Positions 1 through 6,615 of a stretch of 10,544 nucleotides of DNA are shown here, in pieces. The notes below the pieces were generated by a model that worked only from the letters and a program-made list of their open reading frames with translations, made no database searches and was not told where the DNA came from. Each line of letters opens with the position of its first letter. Position 1 is the stretch's first letter. Position numbers and translations under genes: made by a program. Source of the stretch: JACKCP01 sp034007295 (GTDB lineage Bacteria > Desulfobacterota > Desulfobacteria > Desulfobacterales > JACKCP01); the NCBI GenBank assembly GCA_034007295.1, contig JAVERC010000074.1, forward strand, positions 1 to 10,544, in the 5' to 3' direction.

Positions 1-2
1 TT

Positions 3-572
3 TATGCAGAAAAGCTCTGCAATATTTTAATACCTGATCCAATGGAAAGAGATGAAGGAAGGGATGCTGCAAAACTTGTTTATCAGAAAGGCAATATTCA
101 GCCTTTATGCGATTTTGTTGAAAAGAAATATTTCAAGGTTTTCAGCACCAGGGATTACATACTTGCCAATGAACTGACTCTTAAGACTGCATTTTTAACA
201 CTTTTATATAATGATATAATTTTTTTAATGGACTCAGAAAATGAAATTTCAAAAAGATATTCAGATCTTACAATGATAATACGTCCTGATAAAAGATATG
301 GAAAAGTATATGATGTATTGATGGAATTTAAGTTTGTAAGCTTAAAAGATGCAAAAATGACAGGAAAACAGGCGGAAAATTTAAGTTATGATGAACTGAA
401 AAATCATCCTCTTGTAAAGGAAAAAATGGAAGAAGGTATTAATCAGGTAAAAGACTATTCAGCAAAGCTTGAAGAAAAATACAAGGATTTAAGACTTCAG
501 AAATTTGTAATTACTTCCATTGGTTTTGAAAGAGTCTGTTATGAAAAGGTTGGTGATGCTCCCCCTCTTTGA
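3..572 (+). CDS. C-terminal part of an AAA-ATPase-like / PD-(D/E)XK nuclease-domain protein (5' end outside window)
   Basis: The reading frame is open from the first complete codon of the window (base 3). The ATG at 42 is therefore internal, and this is the C-terminal portion (about 189 residues visible) of a longer protein. Numbering from that internal Met, a PD-(D/E)XK-like core is visible: an ELT segment at 44-46, an acidic D75 in a beta-strand context (SDLTMII), the E95-F-K97 signature, then a helix with INQVKDY resembling the conserved Gln motif. This arrangement is typical of the nuclease-like C-terminal domain (DUF1703/PDDEXK_9 type) that follows an AAA-ATPase-like domain in a family abundant in Bacteroidota, Clostridia and some Desulfobacterota. 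Biological role in that family is poorly defined. The ATPase half is not in the window, so its presence is inferred. The gene ends at TGA 570-572 and converges on the response regulator gene. Confidence 0.72.
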   Translation, partial: YAEKLCNILIPDPMERDEGRDAAKLVYQKGNIQPLCDFVEKKYFKVFSTRDYILANELTLKTAFLTLLYNDIIFLMDSENEISKRYSDLTMIIRPDKRYGKVYDVLMEFKFVSLKDAKMTGKQAENLSYDELKNHPLVKEKMEEGINQVKDYSAKLEEKYKDLRLQKFVITSIGFERVCYEKVGDAPPL

Positions 573-669
573 ATTAATTCAGTTTAAAGCCAGGGGCAAA
601 AATCATTACTTCTTTAAGAAAAAATTTGATATCTATCTTGTATTGTGAATGGGTAGTTTTCTTTTAAAG

Positions 670-711
670 ACCTGGGAAAATTCCCTAAATAAAATGAGTA
701 TTTACCCAGGT
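670..711. terminator. Hairpin between convergent genes, possible bidirectional terminator
   Basis: The arms ACCTGGGAAAAT (670-681) and ATTTACCCAGGT (700-711) pair at 11 of 12 positions around an 18-nt loop. The hairpin abuts the TAA stop of the response regulator (712-714, minus strand) and lies 98 bp after the stop of the left gene. On the plus strand it is followed by TTTATTCCTT, and on the minus strand by CTTTAAAAG, so the U-tracts are imperfect. Position between two converging stops argues for shared termination. Efficiency is uncertain. Confidence 0.5.
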
Positions 712-1389
712 TTATTCCTTCCATAAATCTAAGTCTATCAATCCAAGTCTTGCAGCATATTTTACAAGGTCCATTGTAGAATGAATATCAAGTTTTTTCA
801 TTATGTTGGCTCTGTGATTTTCAACAGTTTTAGGGCTTATGCAAAGCTGATCTGCAATTTCCTTTGGAGCTGTTCCTTCTGCAAGAAGTCTCATTACTTC
901 CTGTTCCCTTGGGGTTAATTTCCCGTACTCATTATCGGCTATTTTTGCCTGTTTTACAGGAAACTGCATGAGTTTTTCCACAACCTGGTGAGATACTGAT
1001 GAATCAAGAAAATAATCATTTGAAAGTACTGTTTCAATTCCCTGAATAAGTCTGTCTGATGCAGAATCCTTTGCAATATAGCCTTTTGCACCAGCCTGAA
1101 AAGCTTCTGAAATATAGTCGATTTTGGCATGCATGCTTACAATCAGAATTTTCATGTCAGGGTATGATTCAAGAATTTCCTTTGTAAGATTTATGCCGTT
1201 TTTATCAGGAAGTGAAATATCAACAATTGCAAGATCAGGCTTAATTTTTTTTATCATTTCCATTCCGCTTCTTGCATTTCCAGCCTCGCCTGCAACTTCA
1301 ATTTCCTTGTGGGATTCAACTATGGATTTGAGGCCTTCCCTGAACAAAGGGTGATCGTCTATTATGAGTACTTTTTTTTTGTCTTTCAA
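712..1389 (-). CDS. NarL/FixJ-family (LuxR-type HTH) two-component response regulator
   Basis: Cytoplasmic DNA-binding response regulator of 225 aa, the usual length for the NarL/FixJ family. Residues 5-120 form a receiver domain: acidic pair D11-D12, phosphoacceptor D57 (in VDISLPDKNG), switch residue S85 and conserved K107. Residues 158-213 form a LuxR-type helix-turn-helix with the classic LTPREQEV, IA..L.IS.KTVENHR and IMKKL segments. The start is a TTG at 1389. It is preceded by GGAG (plus-strand CTCC 1398-1401) with an 8-nt spacer, and the next in-frame Met is residue 43, inside the receiver domain, so TTG is well supported. No histidine kinase lies in the window, so partner and target genes are unknown. 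An inverted repeat sits directly upstream of the ribosome binding site and may be an operator. Confidence 0.93.
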   Translation of the reverse strand: MKDKKKVLIIDDHPLFREGLKSIVESHKEIEVAGEAGNARSGMEMIKKIKPDLAIVDISLPDKNGINLTKEILESYPDMKILIVSMHAKIDYISEAFQAGAKGYIAKDSASDRLIQGIETVLSNDYFLDSSVSHQVVEKLMQFPVKQAKIADNEYGKLTPREQEVMRLLAEGTAPKEIADQLCISPKTVENHRANIMKKLDIHSTMDLVKYAARLGLIDLDLWKE

Positions 1390-1402
1390 AAAGAAAACTC
1401 CG

Positions 1403-1456
1403 TTTAGGTTAAAATTAAATTCTTATTAGCATATGAAATGATAATTTCAACCTAAA
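1403..1456. promoter_or_regulatory. Imperfect 15-bp inverted repeat immediately upstream of the response regulator RBS
   Basis: The left arm TTTAGGTTAAAATTA (1403-1417) and right arm TAATTTCAACCTAAA (1442-1456) match at 14 of 15 positions and flank a 24-nt AT-rich centre. The left arm begins one base beyond the GGAG ribosome binding site of the minus-strand regulator. On the minus strand, TTGAAA inside the right arm followed 16 bp later by TAATAA is a weak promoter-like pair. The repeat could be a dyad operator (perhaps autoregulatory) or a 5'-UTR hairpin. The choice is inference. Confidence 0.4.
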
Positions 1457-1567
1457 TTGAAGATTTATGCTTTAAGGATTCTTTTTTTTATTAAAAATTA
1501 TTAAATTTATTACAAATTACTCATTAACAATAAACATATTTTGTATTATTTAGTCATGATTTTTATT

Positions 1568-1601
1568 TGGGGTTTGCTTACTAAATCGGGAGCAGTCCCC
1601 A
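1568..1601 (+). promoter_or_regulatory. GC-rich hairpin upstream of the 92-aa protein gene
   Basis: GGGGTTTGC (1569-1577) and GCAGTCCCC (1592-1600) pair with one T-T mismatch and one G-U wobble around a 14-nt loop; T1568 and A1601 add one pair. The four C residues can instead pair with GGGA (1588-1591), giving a short competing hairpin with a GCAG loop. It lies about 86 bp before the next start codon. No T-run follows, so it does not look like a terminator. It may be an RNA leader structure or a protein site; it matches no riboswitch consensus I can recall. Confidence 0.35.
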
Positions 1602-1686
1602 TGCAAATAAAGTATTTTCCCTATGGACAGATATTAATTATTTTTATTAATTAGTACTTAAAACAATTAATTTAAGGAGAAAATAT

Positions 1687-1965
1687 ATGCTACAGACTGC
1701 TTCAATGAATTCAACAGATTTATGTGCAACGCTTTTTTTCAGGCTTGTTGATAAAGGTTTTACATCGAGTCAGGTAGAAAAACTTGTTAAGGACACTTTT
1801 AGAATTGTAAAAGAAGGCGGTTTTTTTACTCTTGAATCAATAAATGAAACATTGTCTGCTCTTGGCTGGGATACAAATGCAATGGATACTTACAGCCTGA
1901 ATTTACTTTTAAATCTTATTCAGAAAGCTTTTAACATAGAAGTTGTTTCTCACAGCATAAACTGA
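1687..1965 (+). CDS. Unrecognised small protein, 92 aa
   Basis: I do not recognise this protein. The ATG is preceded by AAGGAG (1675-1680) with a 7-nt spacer, the strongest ribosome binding site in the window, and codon use resembles the neighbours, so it is very probably expressed. It appears soluble and mainly helical, without signal peptide, membrane segment or metal motif. Residues 10-45 (DLCATLFFRLVDKGFT, then QVEKLVKDTF) and 68-85 (SLNLLLNLIQKAF) look like amphipathic helices around a central GGFFTLESINETLSALGW segment. The overall look recalls a small helical regulatory or adaptor protein, but that is only an impression. It lies 76 bp upstream of fluC on the same strand, with a hairpin between them, and may be the first gene of the run. 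Confidence 0.75.
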   Translation: MLQTASMNSTDLCATLFFRLVDKGFTSSQVEKLVKDTFRIVKEGGFFTLESINETLSALGWDTNAMDTYSLNLLLNLIQKAFNIEVVSHSIN

Positions 1966-1988
1966 TGTAAAGGATAATCTCCTTTACA
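1966..1988 (+). terminator. Perfect 9-bp hairpin after the 92-aa protein gene
   Basis: TGTAAAGGA (1966-1974) and TCCTTTACA (1980-1988) pair perfectly around a TAATC loop, starting at the base after the TGA stop. It is followed by AGCTGGTTTCC rather than a T-run, so it is a weak intrinsic terminator at best. It may instead attenuate read-through into fluC or protect the 3' end of the upstream message. Confidence 0.4.
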
Positions 1989-2041
1989 AGCTGGTTTCCT
2001 TCATAATATAAAGTTTTCGGAATAAAAAATCCGGAGATTTT

Positions 2042-2419
2042 ATGGTAAAGTTATTATTTGTGGGAACAGGCGGTTTTTTTGGTGCAGTATTAAGATATAT
2101 TGTATCAATATTTATAACAGAATTATTTCCACGTCCTTTAGTCCCCCTTGGGACACTCTCAGTAAATATAATCGGAAGCTTTATAATGGGGCTTGCAAAC
2201 GGTTATATGATTTACCACTCAATGATTCCAGAAAATTTAAGATATCTTCTGATTGCAGGTTTTTTAGGTGCTTTTACCACTTATTCAACTTTTTCAATAG
2301 AAGCTGTTTTCCTTTTAAGGGATAATAACTTTTTTGTTATGTCTATATATATTTTTCTTCATCTTTTATTTGGAATAGGTGCTGCAGCAGCAGGATTTTA
2401 TCTTATGAGGATTTTATAA
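2042..2419 (+). CDS. crcB: Fluoride-specific ion channel FluC/CrcB
   Basis: Inner-membrane fluoride channel subunit of 125 aa, the usual length for the family, which works as an antiparallel dimer exporting F- and lowering its toxicity. Four hydrophobic helices are evident. Family signatures are present: GGFFGAVLRY (10-19), PLGTLSVNIIGSFIMG (35-50) with the pore Asn at N42, and GFLGAFTTYSTFS (73-85). In the last motif the position usually given as the first Phe of the Phe-box appears to be Tyr (Y81), while F84 is kept. The start has GGAG (2033-2036) with a 5-nt spacer. The stop TAA overlaps the ispF start (TAATG), which implies translational coupling. The leader does not show the fluoride riboswitch consensus, so fluoride induction is not supported here. 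Confidence 0.93.
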   Translation: MVKLLFVGTGGFFGAVLRYIVSIFITELFPRPLVPLGTLSVNIIGSFIMGLANGYMIYHSMIPENLRYLLIAGFLGAFTTYSTFSIEAVFLLRDNNFFVMSIYIFLHLLFGIGAAAAGFYLMRIL

Positions 2420-2898
2420 TGGATATAAGAACAGGAATAGGCTTTGATGTTCACAGGTTTGAAGAGAACAGAAAACTTGTTTTAGGCGGAGTTGAAATCC
2501 CTTACGAACTCGGTCTTAAAGGGCATTCTGATGCAGATGTTCTTTTGCATGCACTTACAGATGCAGTTCTTGGAGCAGCAGGGCTTGGAGACATAGGAGA
2601 ACATTTCCCTGATAACGATGATAAATACAAAAATATACAAAGTTTTATTCTTTTAAAAAAAGCCTATGAGCTTGTAAAAGAATGCGGATTTACTCTTTCC
2701 AATGCAGATATAATTGTGATTGCTGAAAAACCAAAGCTTTCTCCATATAAAAATCAGATAAAATCAAATATTGCAGAATTTTTAAATATTGATCCTTCAA
2801 GAATAAATGTTTCTGCCACAACAACTGAAAAATTAGGATTTACAGGAAGAAAAGAGGGGATTGCATCCCTTTGTACTGTGCTTTTGATAAAAGACTGA
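2419..2898 (+). CDS. ispF: 2-C-methyl-D-erythritol 2,4-cyclodiphosphate synthase
   Basis: Cytoplasmic enzyme of the MEP (non-mevalonate) isoprenoid pathway. It cyclises 4-diphosphocytidyl-2-C-methyl-D-erythritol 2-phosphate to the 2,4-cyclodiphosphate, releasing CMP. The protein is 159 aa, the normal size. Divalent-metal ligands are visible as D10 and H12 in GIGFDVHRF and H44 in HSDADVLLHALTDA, equivalent to D8, H10 and H42 of the E. coli enzyme. LGDIGEHFPD (56-65) and the C-terminal SATTTEKLGFTGRKEGIA segment (132-149), which helps bind the cytidine and diphosphate, are also intact. The ATG shares one base with the fluC stop, so it is probably translated by coupling; no independent strong ribosome binding site is seen. 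ispD, its frequent partner, is not adjacent. cysS follows after 94 bp. Confidence 0.97.
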   Translation: MDIRTGIGFDVHRFEENRKLVLGGVEIPYELGLKGHSDADVLLHALTDAVLGAAGLGDIGEHFPDNDDKYKNIQSFILLKKAYELVKECGFTLSNADIIVIAEKPKLSPYKNQIKSNIAEFLNIDPSRINVSATTTEKLGFTGRKEGIASLCTVLLIKD

Positions 2899-2992
2899 TT
2901 GCCTGCCTGATTATTATACCTTGAAAATAAAGAAAAAATATTTAATATTTCCTTTTTGACCATTAACCTGAAATTTGCTTGAAGGATAATAA

Positions 2993-4399
2993 ATGAGCCT
3001 TAAAATTTACAATACACTTTCAGGACAAAAAGAAGATTTTGTTCCTGTAAAAGAAAATAATGTCAATATTTACGTATGCGGACCTACAGTTTATGATTAC
3101 AGCCATATAGGCCATGCAAGGTCTGTGGTTGTTTTTGATACTGTTGTTAGATATTTCAGATTCCTTGGATACAATGTAACCTATGTTAGAAATTTTACAG
3201 ATGTTGACGACAAGATAATCAAAAGAGCCAATGAAACAAATATGACTTCTGAAGAAGTTGCACTTAAATTCATTGATGAATTCACAAAGGACATGACAGC
3301 TCTTAATGCTTTGAAACCTGACTATGAACCAAAAGCAACAGAGCATATAAATGAAATTGTTGAACTTGTTCAGGATCTTATTGAAAAGGGATATGCCTAC
3401 GAAGTTGACGGTGATGTTTATTTCAGAGTTGAAAAATTTAAAGATTATGGAAAACTTTCAGGAAGATCCCTTGAAGACATGAGGGCAGGAGCAAGAATAG
3501 AAATTGACGAGAGAAAGGAATCTCCCTTTGATTTTGCTCTGTGGAAAAGTGCAAAACCCGGAGAACCTTACTGGGAAACTCCCTTTGGAAAAGGAAGGCC
3601 AGGATGGCATATTGAATGTTCTGCAATGAGTTCAAAATATCTTGGGAGCAGTTTTGATATTCACGGAGGAGGAAAAGACCTTATTTTCCCGCACCATGAA
3701 AATGAAATAGCCCAGTCTGAGGCCGCACACGGAACAAGTTTTGCCAATTACTGGATGCACAACGGATTTGTAAGAATTGACCATGAAAAAATGTCAAAAT
3801 CTTTAAATAATTTTCTTACTATAAAAGATACACTTAAGTCCTGGCATCCTGAAGTTGTAAGATTTTTTCTTCTTTCCAAGCACTACAGGTCTCCAATTGA
3901 TTTTACAGATGATTCATTAAAGGAAGCTGAAACCTCCCTTGACAGAATTTATTCTCTTTTTGAAAGAACCGGTGAAATAAAATCAGATTCTAAAAATCAG
4001 GAGCATTCAAAATTCTGGAATGAATTTATGGAAGCAATGGATGATGATTTCAATACTGCAAAAGCCATTGGAACAATATTTGAAGGTGTAAGAGAAGCAA
4101 ACAAAATAATCGATTCAGGTGAAAATCTTGAAAAAGCACATTTAATTGCAGATGAAATTGTAAAAATGGGTAACTGCCTTGGAATTTTGCTTTTGAGTGC
4201 TGATGATTATTTCAGGGGCAAGCCTTCAAAAGGCGGTGAGAAAATATCACCTGAAGAGATTGAAGCTCTTATTGAGGAAAGAAAGGCTGCAAGAAAAAAC
4301 AAGGACTTTAAGAGAGCAGATGAAATAAGGGACAACCTTGCACAAATGGGAGTTGTTTTAGAGGATAAGCCTGATAAAACTATCTGGAAATTTGCTTAG
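2993..4399 (+). CDS. cysS: Cysteinyl-tRNA synthetase
   Basis: Class I aminoacyl-tRNA synthetase that charges tRNA-Cys using ATP, cytoplasmic and essential. It is 468 aa, close to the bacterial norm (461 in E. coli). The HIGH motif appears as H38-I-G-H41 in CGPTVYDYSHIGHARS, and the KMSKS motif is exact at 266-270. The four zinc ligands that select cysteine are C29, C209, H234 and E238, matching E. coli C28, C209, H234 and E238. A DALR-type helical domain follows from roughly 345, and the C-terminal tail (about 420-468) carries a typical RKAARKNKDFKRADEIRD segment. The start has AAGGA with a short AT spacer before the ATG. It lies between ispF and uvrB on the same strand, 41 bp before uvrB, and is probably co-transcribed. 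Confidence 0.98.
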   Translation: MSLKIYNTLSGQKEDFVPVKENNVNIYVCGPTVYDYSHIGHARSVVVFDTVVRYFRFLGYNVTYVRNFTDVDDKIIKRANETNMTSEEVALKFIDEFTKDMTALNALKPDYEPKATEHINEIVELVQDLIEKGYAYEVDGDVYFRVEKFKDYGKLSGRSLEDMRAGARIEIDERKESPFDFALWKSAKPGEPYWETPFGKGRPGWHIECSAMSSKYLGSSFDIHGGGKDLIFPHHENEIAQSEAAHGTSFANYWMHNGFVRIDHEKMSKSLNNFLTIKDTLKSWHPEVVRFFLLSKHYRSPIDFTDDSLKEAETSLDRIYSLFERTGEIKSDSKNQEHSKFWNEFMEAMDDDFNTAKAIGTIFEGVREANKIIDSGENLEKAHLIADEIVKMGNCLGILLLSADDYFRGKPSKGGEKISPEEIEALIEERKAARKNKDFKRADEIRDNLAQMGVVLEDKPDKTIWKFA

Positions 4400-4440
4400 T
4401 AGCAATAATGCATATTTTCACTCCAATTCAGGATTAAAAT

Positions 4441-6447
4441 ATGGGAATTTTTAAATTAAAGTCAGAATTTAAGCCTGCAGGCGATCAGCCTCAGGCTATT
4501 GATTTTTTAGCAGAGGGACTTAAAAAAGGAGTTCCTCATCAGGTACTTTTAGGTGTTACAGGTTCAGGCAAGACCTTTACAATGGCAAATGTTATTGAAA
4601 AGGTGGAAAGGCCGGCCCTTGTAATTGCTCCCAATAAAACCCTTGCAGCACAGCTTTACAATGAATTCAAACAGTTTTTCCCTGAAAATGCAGTTGAATA
4701 TTTTGTAAGCTATTATGATTATTACCAGCCTGAAGCTTATCTCCCTTCTTCTGATACATATATTCAAAAAGATTCTTCTATGAATGAAAGAATCGATAAA
4801 ATGAGGCATTCTGCAACAATGTCACTTCTTACAAGACGTGACGTAATTATTGTGGCAAGTGTTTCATGTATTTACGGTCTTGGTGATCCTGATGAATACC
4901 TGGGGCTTAAAGTTGATATTTATGAAGATATGGAAATTTCCAGGGACAAACTTGCAAAAAAACTTATTTCAATCCAGTACCAGAGAAATGATACTGATTT
5001 TCACAGGGGAACTTTCAGAATAAGGGGTGACAGGGTTGATATTTTTCCTGCCTATGAAGAGGAAAAGGCTGTAAGAATTGAGTTTTTCGGAGATGATGTA
5101 GAGTCAATCTATGAAATTGATCCTTTAAAAGGAACAAATTTAAGAAAAATACCAAGGGTAAGCATATTTCCCGGAAGCCATTATGTTACCCAGCAGAATA
5201 AAAGAAACAAAGCAATTGAAAATATAAAAAAAGAACTAAAGGAAAGGCTTGAATTTTTTCACAGGGAAAACAAACTGATTGAGGCACAAAGAATTGATGA
5301 GCGTACAAGATATGATCTTGAAATGATGCAGGAACTTGGTCACTGTACAGGAATTGAAAATTATTCAAGACATCTTACAGGAAGAAATCAGGGTGAACCG
5401 CCTCCAACCATGATAGATTATTTTCCCGATGATTTTTTTGTTATTCTCGATGAATCCCACATCGGAGTGCCCCAGGTCAGGGGAATGTACAACGGAGACT
5501 TTTCAAGAAAATCAACTCTTGTGGAATTCGGATTCAGGCTTCCTTCAGCTCTTGACAACAGGCCTTTGAAATTTGATGAGTTTCAGGAAAAAATCAGTCA
5601 GGCAATTTATGTTTCTGCAACTCCGGCTGAATATGAAATGACAAAGTCAGGCAGGGAAAATGTTGTTGAACAGATTGTAAGACCAACAGGACTTGTTGAT
5701 CCCGAAATTGAAATCAGGCCTGCATCGGATCAGGTAGATGATATTTACGATGAAATTAAGATCAATATTTCAAAAGGCGGAAAAGTTCTTGTAACAACCC
5801 TTACAAAGAGAATGGCCGAAGACCTTACCGATTATCTTGAAGACCTTGGAATCAGGGTAAGATATCTTCACTCTGATATAGACACCATTGAAAGAATAGA
5901 AATTATAAATGATTTGAGGAACAACAGGTTTGATGTTCTTATAGGAATAAATCTTTTAAGGGAAGGTCTTGATATTCCTGAAGTTTCTCTTGTTGCAATT
6001 CTGGATGCTGATAAAGAAGGATTTCTTCGTTCAGCACGCTCCCTTATTCAAACATTTGGTCGTGCTGCAAGAAATGTTGACGGAAGGGTTATTCTTTATG
6101 CTGACAGGGTAACACCTTCAATGAAGGAGGCAATTTCAGAAACATCGAGAAGAAGAAAAATTCAGCAGAAATTCAATAAAGATAACAATATAACGCCAAG
6201 ATCAATTAAAAAGGATCTTTCAGGATTTTTCATCGATGACAGGGAAAAGGAAAAATTCAGATTTTTTGAAGAAACTGAAATTAAGATGGCGGCTGAAGAC
6301 CGTGAGCTTTTCGGAACAAATTCAAACCCTGATCTTGAGATTAAAAAACTTGAAGATTTAATGAATAAGGCTGCATCAAACCTTGAATTTGAAAAGGCTG
6401 CAAAATACAGAGACAGAATTGAAGCTTTAAAGAAAAAATCAGGGTAG
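4441..6447 (+). CDS. uvrB: UvrABC system protein B (excision repair damage-verifying helicase)
   Basis: Central component of nucleotide excision repair. It receives damaged DNA from UvrA, verifies the lesion with weak helicase activity and recruits UvrC. The 668 aa are full length. Walker A is GVTGSGKT (38-45, catalytic K44), the beta-hairpin that clamps DNA starts at YYDYYQPEAYLP (91-102), Walker B is DESH at 337-340, and helicase motifs V and VI include NLLREGLDIPE from N504 and GRAARN (540-545, arginines R541 and R544). A C-terminal UVR domain (about 634-668) contains the KLEDLMNKAASNLEFEKAA helix that binds UvrC. The ATG is preceded by AGGA with a 7-nt spacer. uvrC is the next gene, 168 bp downstream. 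No LexA-type operator was recognised in the 41-bp upstream gap. Confidence 0.98.
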   Translation: MGIFKLKSEFKPAGDQPQAIDFLAEGLKKGVPHQVLLGVTGSGKTFTMANVIEKVERPALVIAPNKTLAAQLYNEFKQFFPENAVEYFVSYYDYYQPEAYLPSSDTYIQKDSSMNERIDKMRHSATMSLLTRRDVIIVASVSCIYGLGDPDEYLGLKVDIYEDMEISRDKLAKKLISIQYQRNDTDFHRGTFRIRGDRVDIFPAYEEEKAVRIEFFGDDVESIYEIDPLKGTNLRKIPRVSIFPGSHYVTQQNKRNKAIENIKKELKERLEFFHRENKLIEAQRIDERTRYDLEMMQELGHCTGIENYSRHLTGRNQGEPPPTMIDYFPDDFFVILDESHIGVPQVRGMYNGDFSRKSTLVEFGFRLPSALDNRPLKFDEFQEKISQAIYVSATPAEYEMTKSGRENVVEQIVRPTGLVDPEIEIRPASDQVDDIYDEIKINISKGGKVLVTTLTKRMAEDLTDYLEDLGIRVRYLHSDIDTIERIEIINDLRNNRFDVLIGINLLREGLDIPEVSLVAILDADKEGFLRSARSLIQTFGRAARNVDGRVILYADRVTPSMKEAISETSRRRKIQQKFNKDNNITPRSIKKDLSGFFIDDREKEKFRFFEETEIKMAAEDRELFGTNSNPDLEIKKLEDLMNKAASNLEFEKAAKYRDRIEALKKKSG

Positions 6448-6479
6448 TTTTTTAAAATTATAAAAATTTTACTGTAAAA

Positions 6480-6577
6480 ACGGCTGGTGAATTTTTTCTG
6501 AGCCGGTTTCATGAGTTTTTTATCTCATGCCTCGGAGCGTTAGCGAGAATGAGGTACAGAAAAAATTCAGCTGCCGT
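6480..6577. repeat. 98-bp palindromic element with 21-nt imperfect terminal inverted repeats
   Basis: The end arms 6480-6500 and 6557-6577 are inverted copies matching at 19 of 21 positions; both contain GAATTTTTTCTG or its complement and end in ACGGC. Inside are a 6-bp hairpin CATGAG/CTCATG (6510-6515, 6524-6529) and a nested set CCTC/GAGG (6530-6533, 6551-6554) enclosing CTCG/CGAG (6531-6534, 6544-6547). CGGCT and AGCCG (6481-6485, 6501-6505) offer an alternative fold of the left half. The whole could fold into a cruciform or a branched RNA between uvrB and uvrC. It has the shape of a REP/BIME-type or miniature inverted-repeat element. I see no convincing target-site duplication. Confidence 0.6.
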
Positions 6578-6615
6578 ATGGTTTAAATAAACAAACATAA
6601 ATCCGGTAAAAAGAA

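Larger units (their letters stand above)
1390..1686. other. AT-rich divergent intergenic region
   Basis: This 297-bp spacer separates the response regulator (leftward) from the small protein gene (rightward), so it must hold the start signals for both. Apart from the inverted repeat at 1403-1456 and the GC-richer hairpin at 1569-1601, it is mostly A/T homopolymer-like sequence. On the plus strand TTAACA (1525-1530) with TATTTA 17 bp downstream is a weak promoter candidate. I see no RNA gene or clear ORF in it. Confidence 0.5.

Noticed and set aside
42..44. ATG at 42 as the true start of the first gene
   Set aside because: The frame is open upstream to the window edge with protein-like sequence, and there is no good ribosome binding site, so the gene begins outside the window.
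1124..1354. 76-codon plus-strand ORF
   Set aside because: It lies fully antisense to the receiver domain of the response regulator, has no family signature, and is explained by the complementary strand.
1966..2041. Possible fluoride riboswitch ahead of fluC
   Set aside because: The region holds only a simple 9-bp hairpin and a 4-bp stem near the ribosome binding site; the conserved fluoride-riboswitch core segments are not recognisable.
2930..2957. AT-only palindrome between ispF and cysS as terminator
   Set aside because: AAATATT/AATATTT has no G-C pairs and would be too unstable to terminate; the genes are more likely co-transcribed.
6448..6615. Target-site duplications flanking the uvrB-uvrC element
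   Set aside because: The bases bordering the 21-nt arms do not form a convincing direct repeat, so insertion by transposition cannot be shown from this sequence alone.
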